Of a stretch of 64,000 bases of DNA, positions 10,530-23,222 are shown one piece after another (positions within the stretch are counted from its first letter, which is position 1; the number at the start of each line of letters is the position of its first letter). The DNA is taken from positions 12,298,983 to 12,362,982 of the forward strand of contig NC_045436.1 of assembly GCF_002776525.5 (NCBI RefSeq), read 5' to 3'. Origin of the DNA: Piliocolobus tephrosceles. Taxonomy: Eukaryota > Chordata > Mammalia > Primates > Cercopithecidae. Both the position numbers and the translations under genes were made by a program. The notes below the pieces were generated by a model. The model ran no database searches, was not told the origin of the DNA, and was given only the letters and a program-made list of their open reading frames with translations.

Positions 10530-10620
10530 GCCAGCATTGATTGAACACCTAACAATAGTAAGCACTTTGATGTATTATCATTTAATTCTACCAAAAGCCA
10601 ATGAGGAAGGTAATAGCATC
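10530..10620 (-). mobile_element. MIR fragment
   Basis: TTGATTGAACACCTAACAATAGTAAGCACTTTGATGTATTATCATTTAATTC follows the reverse-complement MIR core pattern. Confidence 0.55.
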
Positions 10621-10720
10621 CTTGGTTTAAGTAATTTTATACATAGTAGCTGCAATTCCTTCAGGCATGCACGGTGCTGGCTTTTGTTCAGGACTATCTT
10701 TTCAAGAATGTTTCTATAGC

Positions 10721-10745
10721 AAAAAAAAAAAAAAAAAAAAAAAAA
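10721..10745 (+). repeat. Poly(A) run
   Basis: 25 A's in a row with no Alu or L1 body upstream of it. Confidence 0.85.
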
Positions 10746-10779
10746 TTTGGAAGATTGAGAGAGCGTTTCCCTCCTGGGC

Positions 10780-11150
10780 AAGGGGCATGTTTGTTTGCTG
10801 TCTAGTACAATAAAAATAATGTCTCCCTTTGAGACAAAGGTTAGGCAGGTTTGCTTGCAACTCTTATAAAAGGCTGGGGTTTCCTAAGCATGAGGTCCCT
10901 CAGCTGTGATGCACGCAAACTTACTGTTTGCAGTATCCACCTGAACCTGCCCCTTTGTACCCCCACTGGGACCCTAGTAGGGATCAGAACATCAAAGTCA
11001 TGTTGCTTACTGTGCTGTGACTAATAATGTCCTTCGTCTCTGACCCACATGTCTCATGTTTTCTGCCCGTTTTCATGAAGCTGTGGCAAGCTAACTTGTT
11101 AGCTGGCAAGTAGAGTGAAACCTCTGACCCTTCACAATTCTTGATACTGT
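10780..11150 (+). mobile_element. Old LTR, possibly LTR16-like (ERVL)
   Basis: Contains a TTATAAAAGG box, a GTCCTTCGTCTCTGACCCA block and GGCAAGCTAACTTGTTAGCTGGC. It is clearly related to 38200-38660 on the same strand. The LTR16 assignment is from memory. Confidence 0.5.
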
Positions 11151-12518
11151 CAACAGTGCTTAGTAAAAGAGCCTTATTTTGTTATTATTTGCTTTCCCTT
11201 GCAATACGTATTTGAGATTTAAAAGAAGTTGTAGACTTGCAGTTAAATTGAAGATAAGAGCAAAGACTGCAGTTTTGCAAGTTCAAACTAAAGAATCACT
11301 TGACAAAAGCCAAGGACAACCTTCTGAGATTGTTTTACAACCTTCTGAGAATGTTCATATAGTGAACATTGAATTAGTTGTGATAAAGTTTTCAAAAGAA
11401 CCGTTATTCTATTCGGGAATACCATCCAAAACATCTGAATGTTAACTTCTTTCCTTTGAAGAAAATAATCAGATAGTAACTAACATAATTCAAATGTAAA
11501 CAGACTACGTTTAAAATGATGAATATTCTCATCTTTCGAAATAGAAAATCAGGAGACACTGTCACTAGGAAATGAAACAAGAAACAAAGGTGTCAATGTT
11601 TATAGGAAATCAAGCAAGGATCTCTCTCTCTACAGTGATTTAACTGCAATGGGCAGTGTGAGAAAAATCCTCATCATCTACACTCAGTCAAAAAAAGAGG
11701 TATAAGTATCACTTCCCTTTTAGAATATGGAGGTTATCACCAGGAGAAGGCAATAGTGATTTCTTACAGGGAGTTATAAGAAGATCACTGATAATTCCAT
11801 AAGCCTTTCTCTACTAGATTTTTTTTAAAATCATACCTACAGATTATTTTCCTAATATATCAAGGCTCATTAAAGCTAACCATAAATGTGAAACTGTAAA
11901 TGGTTCATAGGATCATAGAACTAGACTAGAATACACCTTTGAGATCAACTACAGAAATCTAACTCCTGTATTTTATAGGTAAGTTGAGACTTAAAAGTGA
12001 CGCATAACTCAGGAGGCGACATGACTAGTTAGTGTCAAGAACATATCATTTCTCTCTGCCTGTGATCATGCTTATCCTACCAAGGGTGCTACCCTTCCAA
12101 GGGTGCACACACCACGTTAATTCTATCATTCAAGAGTCTGCTGTTTTCATTTCTTTTCTTCAGCAACAGCAGTAAAACATAAGGTTCTCAAATTCTAAGT
12201 CGGATATAATACTCAGATGATCTCCTGTATAGTCATAGAATTCTGCAAAAACATAGATCATACATAAATTATAACCCCAAGTTTCTATATTCTTAAACAA
12301 AATACGTTGTGTTCAACACTCTATGTTCTTACTAACTTACTAGGTTCCCTAACATTTAATTTGTATGCAGAATTATAGATATGTGAATAAATTAATTGAA
12401 TTCATAATTCTGATATTCTGAACCACAAAGGATCAATCCATATTTGGAATGGCAGCTGTAGAACTTAAGCCCATTTAATATAGACTATTACCTATAGAGT
12501 AATTTTTTTAACTTTTTG
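11151..12518. other. Intergenic, no gene
   Basis: Includes an 88-codon open frame (11179-11445) without homology that I recognise, and an MIR3/L3-like piece at 11905-12065. The rest is featureless AT-rich DNA. Confidence 0.65.
11905..12065. mobile_element. MIR3/L3-like fragment
   Basis: GGATCATAGAACTAGACTAGAA, TTGAGATCAACTA and GTTGAGACTTAAAAGTGACG follow the old 'fall-within-200-Myr' mammalian SINE/CR1 pattern. Heavily diverged. Confidence 0.45.
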
Positions 12519-12819
12519 TTTTTTTTTTTTTTTTTTTTGAGATGGAGTTTTGCTCTTTTTGCCCAGGCTGGAGTGCAATGGCACAATCTAGGCTCACTGC
12601 ATCCTCCACCTCCCAGGTTCAAACGATTCTCGTGCCTCAGCCTCCAAGTAGCTGTGATTACAGGTGAGCGCCAACACGTCTGGCTAATTTTGTATTTTTA
12701 GTAGAGAAAGGGTTTCACCATGTTGGCCAGTCTGCTCTCAAACTCCTGACCTCAGGTGATCTACCCACCTTGACTTCCCAAAGTGCTAGGATTACAGGCA
12801 TAAGCCACCATGCCCGGCC
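12519..12819 (-). mobile_element. Alu (S-like)
   Basis: T-run, full antisense Alu body, 5' end at TGCCCGGCC. TAGAGTAAT flanks both sides. Confidence 0.95.
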
Positions 12820-13384
12820 TAGAGTAATACTTTTAAAACATATATTTTGTAACATTTGCTTGAATTATTTGATATGTTCACATTAAAAGATGACTTGAAG
12901 ATAAGTTATCAGTTAAAATAAGATGCAAAAACCATGATAACACCTACTCCTTTCTCTGGATTGGGTTCATTTTGTAAATAATTCAGTAGACATACCTCAC
13001 CCAGGTGTCTCATCTAGCCACACTGGAAAGGAACTACCAGCTGCTATTATTTAATTGGATTAACAGTCCATTGCCAACCAAATAATCCCCTAGTCAGTGG
13101 AACATTTTGAAGCCAAGTTACCCAAGTCAAGTTGAAAATCTATGGCAGACTTACAAAATGGAAGGGAAGGAAGTCTATGAATATGAATATTTCTGCTTGA
13201 AGGACAAGCAGAAATACATATGTTATCATCCAAAATTGATTGAGAATGCCTCTCCTTCCAACACCCTAGAGGATCCTAGATATTCTCAGAGGAACCAATC
13301 CTAAAATGAAGATTTGGGCAGGGTTTTTTACTGAGATACTAAGCTGTGGTAGAAAAGTTTAGCCTTCTGAACTAGCCTTTCTGA
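12820..13384. other. Intergenic, no gene
   Basis: No repeat or coding signal recognised. The 65-codon frame at 13107-13304 is unsupported. Confidence 0.65.
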
Positions 13385-13650
13385 ATTAATTACATATCTG
13401 ATAGTTTGGTTTGGAAACACTGTATGATTCCAGTGAGATGAGGTACCTAGAACAGTCAAATTCATAGAAACAGAAAGTAGATGAGTGGTTATCAGGGGCT
13501 GAGGAGAAGAAAGCATGCAGAGTTGTTTAACAGGTACAAAGTTTTAGTTAGGGAAGATGAAAGTGGTTAATGATGGCTAAGATGGTAATTTAGTACTAAT
13601 AATGGTTAAGATGGTAAATGTTCTGTTATGTGTATCTTGCTGTCAAAGAG
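13385..13650 (+). mobile_element. L1M 3'UTR fragment
   Basis: CTGTATGATTCCAGTGAGATGAGGTACCTAGAA, AAACAGAAAGTAGA, GGTTATCAGGGGCTGAGGAG and ATGGTTAAGATGGTAAAT follow the L1MB/L1MC 3'UTR in order. Confidence 0.75.
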
Positions 13651-13992
13651 AGAAAGGAAGAAAGAAAGAGGTGGTTGATTTTATAACCATGTCCAAGACT
13701 TAACCCTTGATTGGGGCCTCATAGATATCCCTCTCTTTCTCCCATCATGTATTGAGACTGAGCTATCTGTGTAATTTATTATAATATCTCTAGTTTCTGG
13801 CAACCCCAGTTGTAAAGATTCATTCACAATCTTATCACTAGTTAGCTACTGGAAGGGTATGTAGACTAGAATAGGGCCTTTATAAGAGTCATTCTCTTAG
13901 TCATTTCAGTATAGTAAATACCTGAATATATAGTAGTTAATCATTATGCTGATCACGTCTAAAACAGTTCTGGTTTAAAAAGTTGATTCCAG

Positions 13993-14306
13993 TCAGGCAC
14001 GGTGGCTCACGCCTGTAATCCTAGTACTTTGGGAGGCCGAGGTGGGCAGATCACTTGAGGACAAGAGTTCACAACTAGCCTGGCCAACACGGTGAAACCT
14101 CGTCTCTACTAAAAATACAAAACATTAGCCAGGTGTGGTGACACACACCTCTAACCCCAACTACTCGGGAGGCTGAGGCACCAGAATCACTTGAACCCAG
14201 GAGATGGAGGTTGCAGTGAGCCAAGATTGCGCCACTGCACTCCAGCTTAAGTGACAGAGTGAGACAGTATCTCAATAACAAAAAAAAAGAACAAGAAAAA
14301 AAAAAG
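13993..14306 (+). mobile_element. Alu
   Basis: Sense Alu with a split A-rich tail. AAGTTGATTCCA is duplicated on both sides. Confidence 0.95.
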
Positions 14307-14453
14307 AAGTTGATTCCAATAATCTGAAAGTGCATAGTTTTTCCACACAAGGATATGGGGCAGAGGTCACAATCTGCCAGCTCTCTGGCCAAATATGTAT
14401 CTCCATATATATTTTGTCTAGCTAGCCCAGTAATTAAAAATATTTGAGATTTT

Positions 14454-14746
14454 GGCTAGCCACAGTGGCTCACGCCTGTAATCCCAGCACTTTGGGAGGC
14501 CAAGGTGGGTGGATCACTTGAGGTCAGGAGTTCAAGATCAGCCTGGGCAACATGGTGAAACCCCCTACTAAAAATACAAAAATTTGCCAGGCATGGTGGT
14601 GCAAATCTGTAATTCCAGCTACTTGAGAGGCTGTGGCAGGAGAATAGTTTGAACTTGGGAGGCAGAGGTTGCAGTGAGCCAAGATTGTGCCACTGTACTC
14701 CAGCCTGGGCAAAAGAGCAAAACTCTGTCTCAAAAAAAAAAAAAAA
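14454..14746 (+). mobile_element. Alu
   Basis: Sense Alu from GGCTAGCCACAGTGGCTCA. Its poly(A) runs directly into the microsatellite at 14747. Confidence 0.95.
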
Positions 14747-14755
14747 TACATATAA

Positions 14756-14795
<40 letters not shown>

Positions 14796-14824
14796 TTAGA
14801 GAGAGAGAAAGAGAGAGAAAGAGT
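14747..14824 (+). repeat. Compound (TA)(TG)(GA) microsatellite in an Alu tail
   Basis: TACATATAAATATATA, then about 16 TG units (14762-14793), then AGAGAGAGAAAGAGAGAGAAAGAG. Growth of an Alu tail into a compound microsatellite is common. Confidence 0.93.
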
Positions 14825-14829
14825 TTTGT

Positions 14830-17080
14830 TTCAAATATTTAAAAATAATAATTTAAAAAATTATGTGCCCTCTCATCATTCCTTTTCAGCGTTGTACTGG
14901 AAATCCTAGCCAGTCCAATAAGATAAGACAAGAAAACAGAAGTTATCCAGATTGGGAAGAAATAAATAAAACTGTCTTTGTTTGCAGATAACATGAAGGA
15001 TTGTCTATCTAGAAAATCTGAAAGAATCAATAAGAAATCTCCTGGAACTAACAAACCGTTATAGCAAGATAGAAACATTCAAGATTAGTATTCAGAAGTC
15101 AGTCACTTTCCAATATACCATCAATGGACAAATGGAATTTAAAATTAAAAACAAAATAATGCTTACATTATCACCAAAAGCATGAAATAATTACACATAA
15201 ATCTAATGAAAATATGTACAAGATTTATATGAAAAAGACTATAAAACTTTTTTAAAAAATCAAAGAAAAACTAAATAAATTTAGAGATATCCTATATTCA
15301 TGGATAGCAAGACTCAATATTGCCAAGTTGTCAGGTCTTCCCAACTTGATCTACAGATTCAATACAATTCTATTCAAAATTCTAGCAAGTTATTTCATGT
15401 ATATTGACAAACTTATTCTAAAATGTATATGAAGAAGTACAAGACCAAGAATAGCTAACACGATATTGAAGGCAATGAATAAAGTTGAAAGTCTGACCCT
15501 ACCTGACTTCAAGACTTAGGGAAAAAAAACAGTAATTAAGATATTGTGGCATTGTCAACAGAATAGACATATACATCAATAGAACAAAATACATAGACCA
15601 GAAATAAACCCACATAAATATAGTCAACTGATCTTTGACAAATGAGCAAAAGCAATACCATCGAGAAAAAAAATAGTCTCTTCAACAAACGGTACTAGAC
15701 CAAGTAGACATACACATGCAGAAAACTGAATTGAGAAACAAAACTTATACCATTTCCCAAAATTAACTCAAAATAGAGCATATACTTAAATGAAAAATGC
15801 AAAACTATAAAACTCCTAGAAAATCTAGAGGGCCTGGGTATGGCAATGAGTTTGAGATATAATACCAAAGGCAAGATACATGAAAAAAATAATTGATACC
15901 CTGGAATTTAAGACTTCTACTCTGTGAAAGACGCTATCAAGGGAGTGAAAAGACAAGCTACTAGTTGAGAGAAAATATTTGCAAAAGACTTTGCTGATAA
16001 AGGATTGTTATCCAAAATATACAAAGAACGTTTATAATGCAACAATAAGAAAATGGACAGCAAGACTTTAAAATGGGCAGAAGACTTGAAAAGACACTTC
16101 ACTAAAGAAGATATACAGATTTACAGATTGCAAGTAAGCATATGAAAATTTGCTGCTCATCATATGTTATTAGGGAAATGCAAATTAAAATGATGAGATA
16201 CCACTATCTACTTATTAGAATAGCCAAAATCAAAACAAAACACGGACAACATCAAGTGTTGGGGAGGATGTGGAGCAACAGGAATGCTCATTCATTACTG
16301 GTGAGAATGCACAGTGGTACATGAAAATAGAATACAATTTTGCAGCTTCTTACAAAACTAAATATGCTCTTACCATGTGATCCAGTAACCACATTCCTCA
16401 GTATTTACCCAAGTGGGTTGAAAACTTGTGTCCACATGAACACCTGTACATAGATGCTTATAACCATTTTATTCACAATTGCCATAACTTGGAAGCAACC
16501 AAGATGTTTTTTGGTAGATGAGTGAATAAATAAATTGTGGTACAATAAATATGAGCTACTCTATATAATAAATAGATATAAATATTTATTATTTATTTAC
16601 TGTTAACAGTAAAATATTATTCACTGCTAAAAAGAAAATAGCTTTTGAGCCATGAGAAGACATGCAGAAACCTTAAATGTGTGTTACTAAGTGAAGGAAG
16701 CCAGTCTGAAAAGGTCTCCTACTGTATGATTCCAACCGTATGATATTCTGGGAAAGCAAAACTATGGAGATTTTTTAAAAAATCAGTGGATGCCAGGAGT
16801 AGTATGGAGGGAGGGATGAATAGGCAGAACATGAGGACTTTTAGGGCTGTCACAGTACATGTCATTATGCATTTGTCAAAACCCATAGGAGGTACAACAC
16901 CAAGAATAAATGCTAATGTAAACTATGGACTATGGATGTGGTTCTGGGTTTGTAACGAACCACTGTGGTGGGGGATACTGATATGGGGAAGAATATGAGG
17001 AGGCAGTGGTATATGAGAACTTTATGTTTTGCTTGAGTTTGCTGCAAACCCAAAGCTGCTCTAAAAAGACTATTTTTAAA
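14830..17080 (+). mobile_element. L1 3' part (ORF2 end plus 3'UTR), L1M-class
   Basis: About 2.2 kb follows the L1 ORF2 C-terminal region and 3'UTR in order: TGGAAATCCTAGCCAG, TCATGGATAGCAAGACTCAATATTG, AATACCATCGAGAAA, GGATGTGGAGCAACAGGAATGCTC, the CCATGTGATCCAGTAACCAC block and the 3'UTR near 16720-17080. Many stop codons and indels break the ORF2 frame, so it is a dead, 5'-truncated copy. Confidence 0.88.
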
Positions 17081-17519
17081 TGGTCTATTTAAAACAATCC
17101 ATATTTCTAACTTCTCTGAAAATCTGGAAGATCAGTCAGCATTAAGGTTGCATTCCACATGGTGGTGACCACCAGAACGTGGGTATGAGCTGCCCTCTTG
17201 GGATGGACACAGCTCTCAGTTTTGTCAGTACCCACAAAGACCACATTATTCCTTTGCATTACCCGCCTGACCATAGACATTTGAGTTTGTGGCTCCTGCT
17301 GTGGGGAATCATAATGGTTTCACTTCATTTCTCATTTGTACATCCCACTTTGAGATGTAACACTTCAGTTACAGTAGAAAGAGCACCAACTGGAAGTCAA
17401 AACACAGTTTCACAGTGATGATGACTCCAGAATTCCAATAGAAGACAGGGACCGCAATCCCACTGAAACAGGGGCCTAGGGAGTTCTTGTAGCTGAATTT
17501 GCACAGCAAGTACATGTAC
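17081..17519. other. Intergenic, no gene
   Basis: Short unique stretch; no feature recognised. Confidence 0.6.
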
Positions 17520-17816
17520 TTTTTTTTTTTTTTTTGAGACAGAGTCTTGCTCTGTCGCTCAGGCTGGAGTGCACTGGTGCAATTTCGGCTCACTGCAAGC
17601 TCCACCTCCAGGATTCATGCCATTCTCCTGCCTCAGCGTTTTGAGTAGCTGGGGCTACAGGCGCTCGCAACCACACCCGGCTAATTTTTCATCTTTTTAG
17701 TAGAGATAGGGTTTCACCATGTTAGCCAGGATGGCCTTAAACTCTTGACCTCGTGATCTGCCTGCCTCGACCTCCCTAAGTGCTGGGATTACAGGCATGA
17801 GCCACCACACCTGGCC
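17520..17816 (-). mobile_element. Alu
   Basis: Antisense Alu. AAGTACATGTACTTTT / AAGTACATGCACTTTT marks the target duplication. Confidence 0.95.
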
Positions 17817-18009
17817 AAGTACATGCACTTTTATGTGGGTCTGCTTTGGCGGTCTGATGGAGAACAGGAGAGGGCTACCTCCAAAATCACCTTTTGGCAT
17901 TGACACTGGCTCAAACTCAGCACTAGTTAGGGATCTTAGGCTCTTTCTCTAAACATTAGGTTTCTACAGCTGAACCTGAGAGGGTAAACTAGACAGTATC
18001 TGCGGTAAG

Positions 18010-18160
18010 CGTAGTTCCCAAGCCAACACCATCAGCATCATCAGGTAGCTTTAAGAAATGCAGGATATTAGGCCCCTCCCCACACCTACTGAATCAGAAA
18101 CTGCATTTTCACAAGATCTATTGTGCTGATTCATATGCACATTAGAATTAAGCAGTGCAT
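18010..18160 (-). mobile_element. MER5A-like hAT element
   Basis: Contains CCAACACCATCAGCATCATCAGGTAGCTT, GGCCCCTCCCCACACCTACTGAATCAGAAACTGCAT and a following CTGATTCATATGCACATTAGAATTAAG. A clear MER5A pattern; the strand is tentative. Confidence 0.65.
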
Positions 18161-18224
18161 TAGAATTAGAAAAGAGCTAGATGACATCTAGTTCTTTTCC
18201 TGAGTCAGCCTTCAATTAGAAAGA

Positions 18225-18445
18225 ACAACAACATTGGAACTTGACAGCCCTAAATTAGAATTCTTTTTCTGCTACCGCATTATCTAGGTGACTTTGGAGA
18301 AAGTACTTGAGTTCTCTGAGCCTTTTTCACATCTGCCAAATGAGGGACATGAATACGTGCTTTATAAAACTAATGTAGCAATGATAAATTATGAAACACC
18401 TACCAGAGTGCCTGACAAACACTAGGAATTTAATGTATTTAATTC
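18225..18445 (+). mobile_element. MIR
   Basis: GTGACTTTGGAGAAAGTACTTGAGTTCTCTGAGCCTTTTTCACATCTGCCAAATGAGGGA is the MIR core order, followed by the CCTACCAGAGTGCCTGACAAACACTAGG end. Confidence 0.75.
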
Positions 18446-19599
18446 TCCTCCCTTGCCTGCTCTCTCCTGCAGAATCCATATTCTATAATTCTATGGCTCC
18501 CATTTCCTGCTGTAGACCTTATTTCCTACTGCTGTTGTTCCTAGCTTAAGAAGAAAATAAACAAAGTAGAAAAGCTTGCAAAAGTAACATCCTCTTCTGG
18601 AAACCAGTAATTATTGTGTGTCAACACATGGAATTAATTCAGGTCTTGATATGCAATATCCCTTAGAAATAAACAAACTAGCTTCTTTCTCTACAAGTGT
18701 CAGTTCAGCCAGAGACCATCAAACTAACGTTTTTGTTCTTCAAATTATCAAAATGATGCTGTTGCTTGGAGGCAAGATGAGTGCATCCCTAGAGTGTTGT
18801 CTCAAAACAAGATTGTTGACCCAATTACCTTTTAAGTGTTACAGTCTTTCAAAGTAACCCTGAAGAAATCTGTTTATTCTAAAGAGTTGTTAGGGGAGAG
18901 AAATGTCTCCCAAGATATCTACTTTAATGTTGTTCCATTGTATTTCGAGGTGATATGTTTTATCTTTTACTGAATATGTTATTATTCAAAAATTGCTCAC
19001 TTATCTTACACTCTTCATTTTGAATTCAACTACATTGTGACTTTTCTGTAAATCTTTTATGAACAAGGTCTCTGGTGGGTCCTATTTAATTGGTTAAGGA
19101 TTATCAGCAGAGAGCACTGTCAAAGCTCTAGACAGTATTTCTTTTAAAAAATCATGGCACAAAACTTTTCCAGGGGTAGAATGTCTGGATGCAGATTTTA
19201 AAAAAAACCATGTTCTTATGCCCACAAATACTATTTGAACTTGACTTGTTGAGTCAGAATATGCTTCAAGTGCTCCATTAACAGTCATATTCTAGAAAAG
19301 CTATGTTTTTTAAAACTGAATTATTTGTGTCATGATTATGACAAAACTTGCTGAAAGAAGAAAGGGATTTGGAGATCTTTGCTTATATGTCGCTATTCTT
19401 TCAGGACATAGATTTATAGAAGAGTCAAATTCAAGAGCCTCTGAAGGGTTTCCTTCTGTCATCTTATAAATCTAGGCATTATTTTTATTACCCAGTATAA
19501 AAAAACACACATAAACACACACAACCACCCACTTGTCACATCGACAACATTTCCTCCATTTTTCCCTCCTCCCTAGGTTATTGTCTAACCCACAAATTC
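18446..19599. other. Intergenic, no gene
   Basis: About 1.15 kb with no gene or repeat recognised. Confidence 0.65.
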
Positions 19600-19911
19600 G
19601 TCTCATTCCTGTAATCCCAGCACTTTGGGAGGCCGAGGCGGGTGGATCACTTAAGGTTGGATGGAGTATGAGACCAGCCTGGCCAACACGGTGAAACCCT
19701 GTCTCTACCAAAAATACAAAAATTAGCTGGGCATGGTGGTGGGTGCCTGTAATCCGAGCTACTTGGGAGGCTGAGGCAGGAGAATTGCTTGAACCCGGGA
19801 GGCAGAGGTTGCAATAAGCCAAGGTTGCATCACTGCACTCCAGCAGGGGTGACAGAGCAAGACTCCATCTAAAAACAAAAACAAAAACAGAACAAAACAA
19901 ACAAACAAACC
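19600..19911 (+). mobile_element. Alu, short at its 5' end
   Basis: Begins within the first 25 bases of Alu (CTCATTCCTGTAATCCCAGC). Ends in an A-rich tail with AAAC units (19871-19911). Confidence 0.93.
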
Positions 19912-20125
19912 AGAATTCATGTTTTTCTATATAGTGGCCTAGTTCAAAGTATCCTCAGACCCACTCATTCCATTTCTGCCCGCACTTATGAGTAGTTTCT
20001 CAATTCTTTCTCAATGCTCATATCATAGCATGAACACACGTTTTGTAGATTTTGCTACATGCATCCTTGGATTGCCACACTGGCCACTGTGACTGTTACT
20101 ACATTTGTAATGAAAAGGTAATTCT

Positions 20126-20425
20126 GGTTAGGTGTGGTAGCCCACACCTGTAATCCCAACATTTTGGAAGGCTAAGGTGGGAGGATCACTTGAGTCTAGG
20201 AGTTCAAGACCAGCCTGGCCAATATAGCAAGACCTCATCTCTACAAAAAAAAAAAAAAATTTAAAATTGCCTGGTGTGGAGGTACACGCCTGTAGTATCA
20301 ACTACTCTGGAGGCTGAGGTGGGAGGCTCACTTAAGCTCAGGAGTTTGAGATTGCAATGATCTGTGATTGTACTGCTGCACTCAAGCTTGGGTGACAGAG
20401 CAAGACCTTATCTCTAAAAAAAAAT
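20126..20425 (+). mobile_element. Alu (J-like)
   Basis: Old features such as AAGACCAGCCTGGCCAATATAGCAAGACC and CTCACTTAAGCTCAGGAGTTTGAG. The tail ends 20 bp before the Tigger1 element. Confidence 0.93.
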
Positions 20426-20722
20426 ACATATATATATTTCTAAATACAGGGATACCTCATTTTATTATGCTTTATTTTATTTTTCTTTGCAGATATTGCA
20501 TACTATACAAATTGAAGTTTTGTGGCAACCTTGCATTGACAGCAAGTCTGTCAGTCCATTTTCCAACAGCATGTGTTCACTTTGTTTCTCTATGTGACAA
20601 TTTGTTAATTCTCACAATATTTCAAACTTTTTCATTATTACTTTATCTAGTTATGGTGATCTGTGATCAGTGATCTTTGAAGTTACCACTGTAATTGTTT
20701 TGGCCACCACCCACCGTGCACA

Positions 20723-22310
20723 TTGAAGACAGCAAACTTAATCCATAATTGTGTGTGTGTTCTGACTGCTTCACCCTCCGGCCATTCTCCCATCTCTCTT
20801 CTCCTCCAGCCTCCGTGTTCTTCGAGACAAAACAATATTGAAATTAGGCCAATTAACAACCCTGTAACGGCCTCTAAGTGTTCAAGTGAAAGAGAGAGTC
20901 ACATGCCTCTCACTTTAGATAAAAAGCTAGAAATGATTAAGCTTAGTGAGGAAGGCAATGTTGAAAACCAAAAATAGGTCAAAAGCTAAGCCTTTTGTGC
21001 CAAACGATTAGCCAAGTTGTGAATGAAAAGGAAAAGTTCATGAAGGAAATTAAAAGTGCTATGCCAGTGAACACACAAAAGATAAAACAGAGAAACAGCA
21101 TTATTGTTGATATGGAGAAAGTATGAGTGGTCTGGATAGAAGATGAAACAAGCCGTAACATTCCCTTAAGCCAAAGCCTAATCCAGAGAAAGGCCCTGGC
21201 TCTCTTCAATTTTATAAAGGCTGAGAGAGGTAAGAAAGCAGGAGAAGAAAACTTGGAAGCCATCAGAGGTTTAAGGAAAGAAGCTGTCTCTGTAACATAG
21301 AAGTGCAAGATGAAGCAGCAAATGCTGAGGTAGAAGCTACAGCAAGTTATCCAGAAGATCTAGCTAAGATAATTGGTCAAGATGGTTATGCTAAACAACA
21401 GATTTTCAAGGTAGATGAAACAGGCTTCACCGAAAAAAGATGCTATCTAGTATTTTCTAGTACTTTCATAGCTAGAGAGGAGAAGTCAAGGCCTGGTTTC
21501 AAAGCTTCAAAGGACAGGCTGACTCTTATTAGGGGCTAAGGCAGCTGGTGACTTGAAGTTAAAGCCAATGCTCATTTATTATTTCAAAAACCACAGGGCC
21601 CTTAAGAATTATACTGAATCTACTCTGCCTGTGCTCTATAAATGGAACAATAAAACCTGGATGACAACATATCTATTTATTTTACAGCACACTTTAAGCC
21701 CACTTTTTTGACATTGTTTACAGCGTATTTTTAAGCCCAATTTACTGAATATTTTAACCCCACTGTTGAGACCTACTGTTCAGAACAGAAGGATTCCTTT
21801 CAAGATATTACTGTTCACTGAAAATGCACCTGGTCATCCAAAAGCTCAGATGGAGATGTACAAGGAGAATAACGTTTTCTTGCCTGCTAACACAACATTT
21901 ATTCTGCAGTCCATAAATCAAGAAGTAATTCTGACTTTCAGGTTTAATTGTTTAAGGAAAAGATTTCATAAGGCTATAGCTGTTATAGACAGCGATTCCT
22001 CTGATGGGTCTAGGCAAAGTAAATTGAAAACCTTTCAGGAAAGATTGACCATTATAGATCCCATTAAGAACATTCATGATTCATGAAAGAAGGTCAAATA
22101 TCAACATAACAGGAGCTTGAAAGAAGTTAATTCAAGCTCTCATGGATGACTTTCAGGGGTTTGAGACTCCAGTGGAGAAAGTAACAGCAGATGTGGTAGA
22201 AATAGCAAAAGAACTGGAATTAGAAGTGAAGCCTGAAGTTGTGACTGCATTGCTACAATCTCATGATAAAACTTGAACAGATGAGCAGTTGCTTCTTATG
22301 GGTGAGCAAA
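20723..22310 (+). pseudogene. Broken Tigger1 (pogo-type) transposase
   Basis: Pieces of the transposase can be read in three open stretches. 20880-20977 has a Lys-Leu-Glu-Met-Ile-Lys-Leu-Ser start-type block (DNA-binding end). 21303-21539 has Val-Asp-Glu-Thr-Gly-Phe, with the first catalytic Asp at 21414-21416. 21766-22086 has Asn-Ala-Pro-Gly-His-Pro. The residue before that Asn, normally the second catalytic Asp, is Glu here (21820-21822). Stops and frameshifts between these blocks make it non-coding. A C-terminal block can still be followed to about 22310. Confidence 0.88.
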
Positions 22311-22704
22311 AAAGTAGTTTCTTGAGATGGAATCAACTCTTGGTGATTATGTGAACATCGTTGAAACGGCAACAAAGAATTTAGAATATTTCATAAACTT
22401 ATTTGTTAAGGAAGTGACAGGATTTGAGAGGATTAACTCCAATTTTGAAAAGTTCTACTGTGAGTATAATGCTATCAAACAGTATTGCATGCTACAGTAA
22501 AATATTTCATGAGAGGAAGAGTCAATCGATATGGTAAATTTCATTATTGTCTTATTTGAAGAAATTGCCACAGGCACCCCAACCTTCAGTAACCACCACC
22601 ACCCTGATCGGTCAACCATCAATATTGAGGCAAAACCCTCTACTAGCAAAAAGATTATGACTTGCTGACAACTCAAATGATTATTAGCATGTTTTAGCAA
22701 TAAA

Positions 22705-22983
22705 GTATTTTTATTTTACTTTATGGTAGAAAAGAGGTCTCACTATATTGCCCAGACTTGTCTCAAACTCCTGGCCTCAAGCAGTCCTCCCACCTCAGTC
22801 TCCTGAGTAGCTAAGACTACAGGTGCCCACCACCACACCCAGCTAATCATTATTTATTATTGTAGAGATGGGATCTTACTCAGTTGCTTAGGCTGGTCTC
22901 AAACTCCCGGCCTCCAGCAAAATCTTCCAGGCTTGGCTTCCCAAAATGTTAGGATTACAGGCATGAGACACCCCACCAGGCCT
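22705..22983 (-). mobile_element. Old Alu nested in Tigger1
   Basis: Antisense dimeric Alu, J-like and diverged, with CTGGCCTCAAGCAGTCCTCCCACCTCAG in the left arm. It separates the Tigger1 coding part from its 3' part. Confidence 0.88.
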
Positions 22984-23067
22984 ATTTTAAAATCAAGTTA
23001 TATATGTTATGTTTTTAGACATCACGCTATTGTACACCTAAGAGACTACAGTATAGTGTCAACACAA

Positions 23068-23222
23068 TTTTTTTTGAGACAGGTTCTCACTCTGTTGCCC
23101 AAGTTGGAGTGCAGTGGCGTGACCATGGTTCACTGTAGCCTTAACCTCTCAGGCCCAAGTGATCCCTTTGCCTCTGCTTTCCAAAGTGCTGAGATTACAG
23201 GCATGAACCATTGTGCCTGGCC
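23068..23222 (-). mobile_element. Monomer-length Alu nested in Tigger1
   Basis: About 150 bp with T-run, GAGACAGGTTCTCACTCTG start and GCCTGGCC end. Either a free Alu monomer or a dimer with an internal deletion. Tigger1 sequence resumes at 23223. Confidence 0.85.

Noticed and set aside
19472..19900. 142-codon minus-strand frame
   Set aside because: Antisense Alu translation, as are the frames at 14075, 41897, 41968, 44261 and 57948.
21303..22086. Possible domesticated Tigger transposase gene
   Set aside because: Frames are separated by stops and shifts, a catalytic Asp codon is changed, and no splice sites join them.
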